DNA of 64,000 nucleotides from positions 1-64,000 of the forward strand of contig DDGC01000006.1 in the NCBI GenBank assembly GCA_002337455.1, given 5' to 3'. The number at the start of each line of letters is the position of its first letter. Within the stretch, counting starts at the first letter, position 1. This DNA comes from Rhizobiales bacterium UBA1912. GTDB lineage: Bacteria > Pseudomonadota > Alphaproteobacteria > Rhizobiales > Devosiaceae. The notes below the pieces were generated by a model. It worked only from the letters and a program-made list of their open reading frames with translations, did not search any database and had not been told where the DNA came from. This document shows positions 61,263 through 64,000 of the stretch, one piece after another. The translations under genes and the position numbers were made by a program.

Positions 61263-61547
61263 TCATTCATCAGCCGTCGTTTTTTTGTCCGAGGCCGGCA
61301 AATACTTCTTCGTGAAAACAGCGGATGCCAACCTGAAGGTCGATATTAACGGCCAAGCATAAACAATGGCGGCCATAACCTGGTTGCCTGCACCTTTCGA
61401 CAAGGCAGAGAAACCACTGGCGTACAGAAATACCGCGAGCAGCCAAACATACCAATCAAGCTGGTGAACTCTCCAGGCGGCCCAAAATGAGGCTTTCATG
61501 GTCCTGTCATGCGTTGCCATATCATGCCGCTGGTCAGAGTTGCTCAT
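61263..61547 (-). CDS. Hypothetical small membrane protein
   Basis: Up to 94 residues with two hydrophobic segments (WYVWLLAVFLYASGFSALS and VMAAIVYAWPLISTFRLAS) and a basic C terminus. No family is recognised. A shorter start at ATG 61520 (MATHDR) is possible. Its base composition is less GC-rich than neighbouring genes by eye, which might indicate recent acquisition. Confidence 0.55.
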   Translation of the reverse strand: MSNSDQRHDMATHDRTMKASFWAAWRVHQLDWYVWLLAVFLYASGFSALSKGAGNQVMAAIVYAWPLISTFRLASAVFTKKYLPASDKKTTADE

Positions 61548-61652
61548 GCCTCAGGCTCGGATGGGGATGAGATCAACAGTGTGGCACAATAGGAGCGGGT
61601 AATGAACTCCTGTTCGTCCCGCGCCGATCATCCTGCCCATGCTCGATAGGCT

Positions 61653-62714
61653 CTACGCTGCTTCCACGGCCTCGCGCAGGGCGCGGACCAGGGCGGCTTC
61701 GATCTTGCCGGCGGCGCTCATGCCCTCAAGAATGGTCAGCGCTTCGGATGAGGGCATGGCGGGCTTATAGGCGCGGCGCTCGCTCAATGCGCCGTAGATA
61801 TCGCAGATGGTGACGATACGGGTGAGATCGTTGATCTGCGAGGACATAAGGCCATCGGGGTAGCCGCTGCCATCGAGATATTCGTGGTGTCCCCTTACGG
61901 CGGCCAGGATGTCGGTGCCGAGATTGGCGTGGGCCTTGAGGTAATCATAGCCTTCGACCGGATGGCGGGCGATCTGGTCAAATTCCTCGGGGGTGAGCTT
62001 GCCGGGCTTTTCGAGGATGGCAACGGGGATGGCGGCCTTGCCGATGTCGTGGAGCAGGCCGGCGGTGGTGAGTTTTGAGATGTCGGCGCGGCTCATTCCG
62101 ACCTTCTGGGCGAAATTGGTGAGAACGCCGGTGACCAGCAGGCAATGCTGGTAGGTGCCATGGTGATGGGTGCGGACCGTATCGAGCCATTGGTCGAGCC
62201 CGACCGCCCCGAGGCTGACGACGATGTCGTCACTGGCGCCCGACAGGATGACGGAATTGAGCGCGGTGCTGGAGCGCAGGGCGTCAAAGGCGCTGCCGAG
62301 CGCTTTCGAGGCCGTGTGGGCCGCGGCTGCGGTCGCCGGAATATCGGGCAGATCGGCCAGCGGCTGGCTGGCCGAGAGCAGGCGCTTGAGCCCTTCGGGG
62401 GTCAGGGGGCGCGTTTCGGTGGCGTGGGCGCCCAGAACGTTGGCCTGAACCATTTCCACGCGGCGGCCCTCGGTGACGAGGAAATAGCGGGGAATTTGCC
62501 GTTCGAGGGCGTGCAGGCTCTTTTTGAGGCGGTCGATGGTTTTGGTGCTGGACAGATCGGCATCGACAAGGATTGCCGAATAGGCCGAGAGGTCGATGTT
62601 ATCGATTGCATTGAGGGGCTCGACACGGGCAATCGGGGGCCAGTGGGCAGCCGGGATCTGCTCCCCTAAAGGACTGTCTGTGACGATCAAGACGGCGTCG
62701 CTCGAACCGGTCAA
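61653..62714 (-). CDS. HD-GYP domain cyclic-di-GMP phosphodiesterase-like protein
   Basis: About 353 residues from TTG 62714. The N-terminal part (about 1-130) resembles a degenerate receiver-like domain (SDAVLIVTDSPLG; IDLSAYSAILVDAD), and the C-terminal part is a full HD-GYP domain with HDIGK (AGLLHDIGKAAIPV), GHHEYLDGSGYPDG and the later TICDIYGALSERRAYKP. HD-GYP enzymes hydrolyse cyclic-di-GMP. The open frame continues upstream into the next gene without a good start codon, so the true start is uncertain. Confidence 0.86.
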   Translation of the reverse strand: MTGSSDAVLIVTDSPLGEQIPAAHWPPIARVEPLNAIDNIDLSAYSAILVDADLSSTKTIDRLKKSLHALERQIPRYFLVTEGRRVEMVQANVLGAHATETRPLTPEGLKRLLSASQPLADLPDIPATAAAAHTASKALGSAFDALRSSTALNSVILSGASDDIVVSLGAVGLDQWLDTVRTHHHGTYQHCLLVTGVLTNFAQKVGMSRADISKLTTAGLLHDIGKAAIPVAILEKPGKLTPEEFDQIARHPVEGYDYLKAHANLGTDILAAVRGHHEYLDGSGYPDGLMSSQINDLTRIVTICDIYGALSERRAYKPAMPSSEALTILEGMSAAGKIEAALVRALREAVEAA

Positions 62715-62820
62715 GCTGGTGATCCGCTGTTCAGCCGCCGTGGGTGGCGGCTCCTCCGCTATCCACTTTGCGCTCCAACCGTCAATTTTTGGTAAGTGGA
62801 AATACGGGGCCCGGGTCGGC

Positions 62821-63468
62821 TCAGACTTCCAGCAGCGTTTCGATGACCCGGTGGCCGTCGGGGGTGTTCCAATGGGCGGGGCCCTGGAGCACGGCCAGTT
62901 CGCACCCTTCATCGTCGACGAGGATGGTGGCGGGCAGGCCGAGCGTCACGGCCTCGTTGCGCAGGCGCTCGAAGAGCTTGTAGCTGGGGTCGGCGAAGAG
63001 CTTTAGATTTTCCGCGCCGATCTCTTCGAGAAACAGCGCAGCGGCGGTGGGGCCATCGGCGCCGATATCGAGGCTGATGGCGACGACTTCGAAGTCCTCG
63101 CCGCCATATTGCGCTTCGAGCGCGTCGAGGAAGGGCATTTCCTCGCGGCAGGGGGCGCACCATGTGGCCCAGAAATTGATGAGCAGCTTCTTGCCGGCGA
63201 AATCGGAGAGGATAACGGGGTTTCCGTTTTCGTCCTCGAACGCCATGTCGGCGTAATTGCGCCATTGGGACGAGGGCAGAAGGGCGGCGAGTTCGCCGGT
63301 TGCGGCGTCGTCGATGGCCTGGGCGGCCTCGGCGCGCACGGGGCAGGTCGCGGCGGTTGCGGTGCCATTGCTAACCCAGACGGCCACGGCTATACCTACC
63401 GCCGCTGCGAAAAGGCCCGTGCCAAGTATGATGGGGCGGGGTGATTTTCGCTTTTCGTCCTGATCCAT
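62821..63468 (-). CDS. TlpA-like thiol:disulfide oxidoreductase
   Basis: 215 residues with an N-terminal membrane anchor (about 12-32) and a thioredoxin fold containing WCAPC (Cys104/Cys107; ATWCAPCREEMPFLDAL), followed by the TlpA/ResA-type insert and cis-Pro region GLPATILVDDEG. It reduces cysteines in the periplasm, for example for cytochrome c or oxidase assembly. ATG 63468 (MDQDEK) is used; the longer frame to 63633 overlaps the divergent argH start and lacks a signal. Confidence 0.9.
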   Translation of the reverse strand: MDQDEKRKSPRPIILGTGLFAAAVGIAVAVWVSNGTATAATCPVRAEAAQAIDDAATGELAALLPSSQWRNYADMAFEDENGNPVILSDFAGKKLLINFWATWCAPCREEMPFLDALEAQYGGEDFEVVAISLDIGADGPTAAALFLEEIGAENLKLFADPSYKLFERLRNEAVTLGLPATILVDDEGCELAVLQGPAHWNTPDGHRVIETLLEV

Positions 63469-63507
63469 AAAACCATCACTCGCAAATTTTTCAAATAAGA
63501 GGCGCCG

Positions 63508-64000
63508 ATGAGCAATCGCATGTGGGGAGGCCGCTTTTCGTCCGGCCCCGACGCCATCATGGAAGAGATCAACGCTTCTATCGGCTTCGACAAGCGCCTT
63601 TACAAGCACGACATCGCCGGATCGATAGCGCATGCAACGATGCTGGAGACAGCCGGCATTCTGACGCGCGACGATAAGGACGCCATCATCTCCGGTCTAG
63701 AGACTGTTCGGGGGGAAATCGAGGCGGGGGACTTCACCTTCTCGCGAGCGCTCGAAGACATCCACATGAACGTGGAATCGCGCCTGAAAGAGCTGGTGGG
63801 CGAGCCGGCCGGGAGATTGCACACGGCGCGCTCGCGCAACGATCAGGTGGCGACCGATTTCAAGCTCTATGTGCGCGACGGGCTCGATATGCTGGCGGCG
63901 CAGGTCGAGACGCTGCAAAAGGTGCTGGTCGAGAAGGCCGAGGCCGAAGCGGGCACCGTGATGCCGGGGTTTACCCATCTGCAGAGCGCCCAGCCGGTGA
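63508..64000 (+). CDS. argH: Argininosuccinate lyase, 3' end beyond the window
   Basis: The first 164 codons of argininosuccinate lyase, which splits argininosuccinate into arginine and fumarate. The start MSNRMWGGRFSSGPD, EDIHMNVESRL and the LHTARSRNDQVATDFKLY motif are characteristic of ArgH. It is divergent from the TlpA-like gene; AAGAGG lies eight bases before the ATG. It runs off the right edge of the window. Confidence 0.96.
   Translation, partial: MSNRMWGGRFSSGPDAIMEEINASIGFDKRLYKHDIAGSIAHATMLETAGILTRDDKDAIISGLETVRGEIEAGDFTFSRALEDIHMNVESRLKELVGEPAGRLHTARSRNDQVATDFKLYVRDGLDMLAAQVETLQKVLVEKAEAEAGTVMPGFTHLQSAQPV

Noticed and set aside
1..64000. Prophage, insertion sequences, CRISPR arrays, restriction-modification or toxin-antitoxin systems
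   Set aside because: No integrase, transposase, direct-repeat array, methylase or clear toxin/antitoxin pair was seen; the single HNH gene is of the common chromosomal type.

Overview
This is a compact, GC-rich chromosomal window of about 70 protein genes and one tRNA. Gene content points to an alphaproteobacterium, most likely Hyphomicrobiales and possibly Devosiaceae: an alphaproteobacterial chemotaxis cluster, a full-length pyruvate carboxylase, class II fumarase, GluQ-RS, and dispersed 'GAGCATGATCC'-type intergenic repeats. The taxon is inferred from protein style, not from a search. I see no prophage, insertion sequence, CRISPR array or integrase. Several convergent genes overlap by 4-6 bases (ada/Grx-MauE, SNase/ispA, dsbB/HNH).

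Region by region. 1-2.3 kb: sulfate activation, with cysN running off the left edge behind a fused CysQ-CysD protein. 2.3-4.3 kb: a sugar-phosphate transferase and two small envelope proteins. 4.3-8 kb: a HisC-like aminotransferase with a SAF-domain oxidoreductase, then a 3-hydroxyisobutyryl-CoA hydrolase-type enzyme. 8-13 kb: TetR with a perfect 39-bp palindrome, Ada, a copper-type HMA / glutaredoxin-MauE pair behind a CueR-style promoter, and an MFS carrier. 13-26 kb: chemotaxis genes in two blocks (STAS-cheY-cheA-cheW, then cheD, then MCP-cheR-cheB-cheY) separated by unrelated genes, including a DMT exporter with a MocR regulator. 26-32 kb: methylglyoxal synthase and a branched-chain amino-acid ABC transporter (livGFHM with livK convergent). 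32-39 kb: an orphan betaine-type binding protein, a GGDEF-EAL protein and pyruvate carboxylase. 39-51 kb: isoprenoid genes ispG and ispA, mtgA, rpmF, fumC, a PilZ protein, TusA, a D,D-carboxypeptidase, HxlR and a CYTH-CHAD protein. 51-64 kb: tRNA-Leu(CAA), a MerR / zinc-ribbon / HEAT-like module, membrane and redox proteins, DNA repair, GluQ-RS, a cobalamin adenosyltransferase, a diguanylate cyclase, a rhomboid protease, HD-GYP, a TlpA-like thioredoxin and the start of argH.

Two regulatory themes recur. Chemotaxis and cyclic-di-GMP genes (two GGDEF proteins, one with EAL, plus HD-GYP and PilZ) suggest a motile bacterium that switches to surface life. Several small metal/redox/stress modules carry their own operators: the CueR-type promoter at 11503-11533, the TetR palindrome at 8749-8787, the MocR inverted repeat at 20508-20533 and the MerR site at 52604-52639.

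Most of the window is ordinary core genome. The less ordinary items are the CysQ-CysD fusion, the copper-type HMA/Grx-MauE module, the MerR/zinc-ribbon/HEAT module, the TetR palindrome and the split chemotaxis locus. Starts were moved from the longest reading frame where a Shine-Dalgarno sequence, signal peptide or operator position argued for it.
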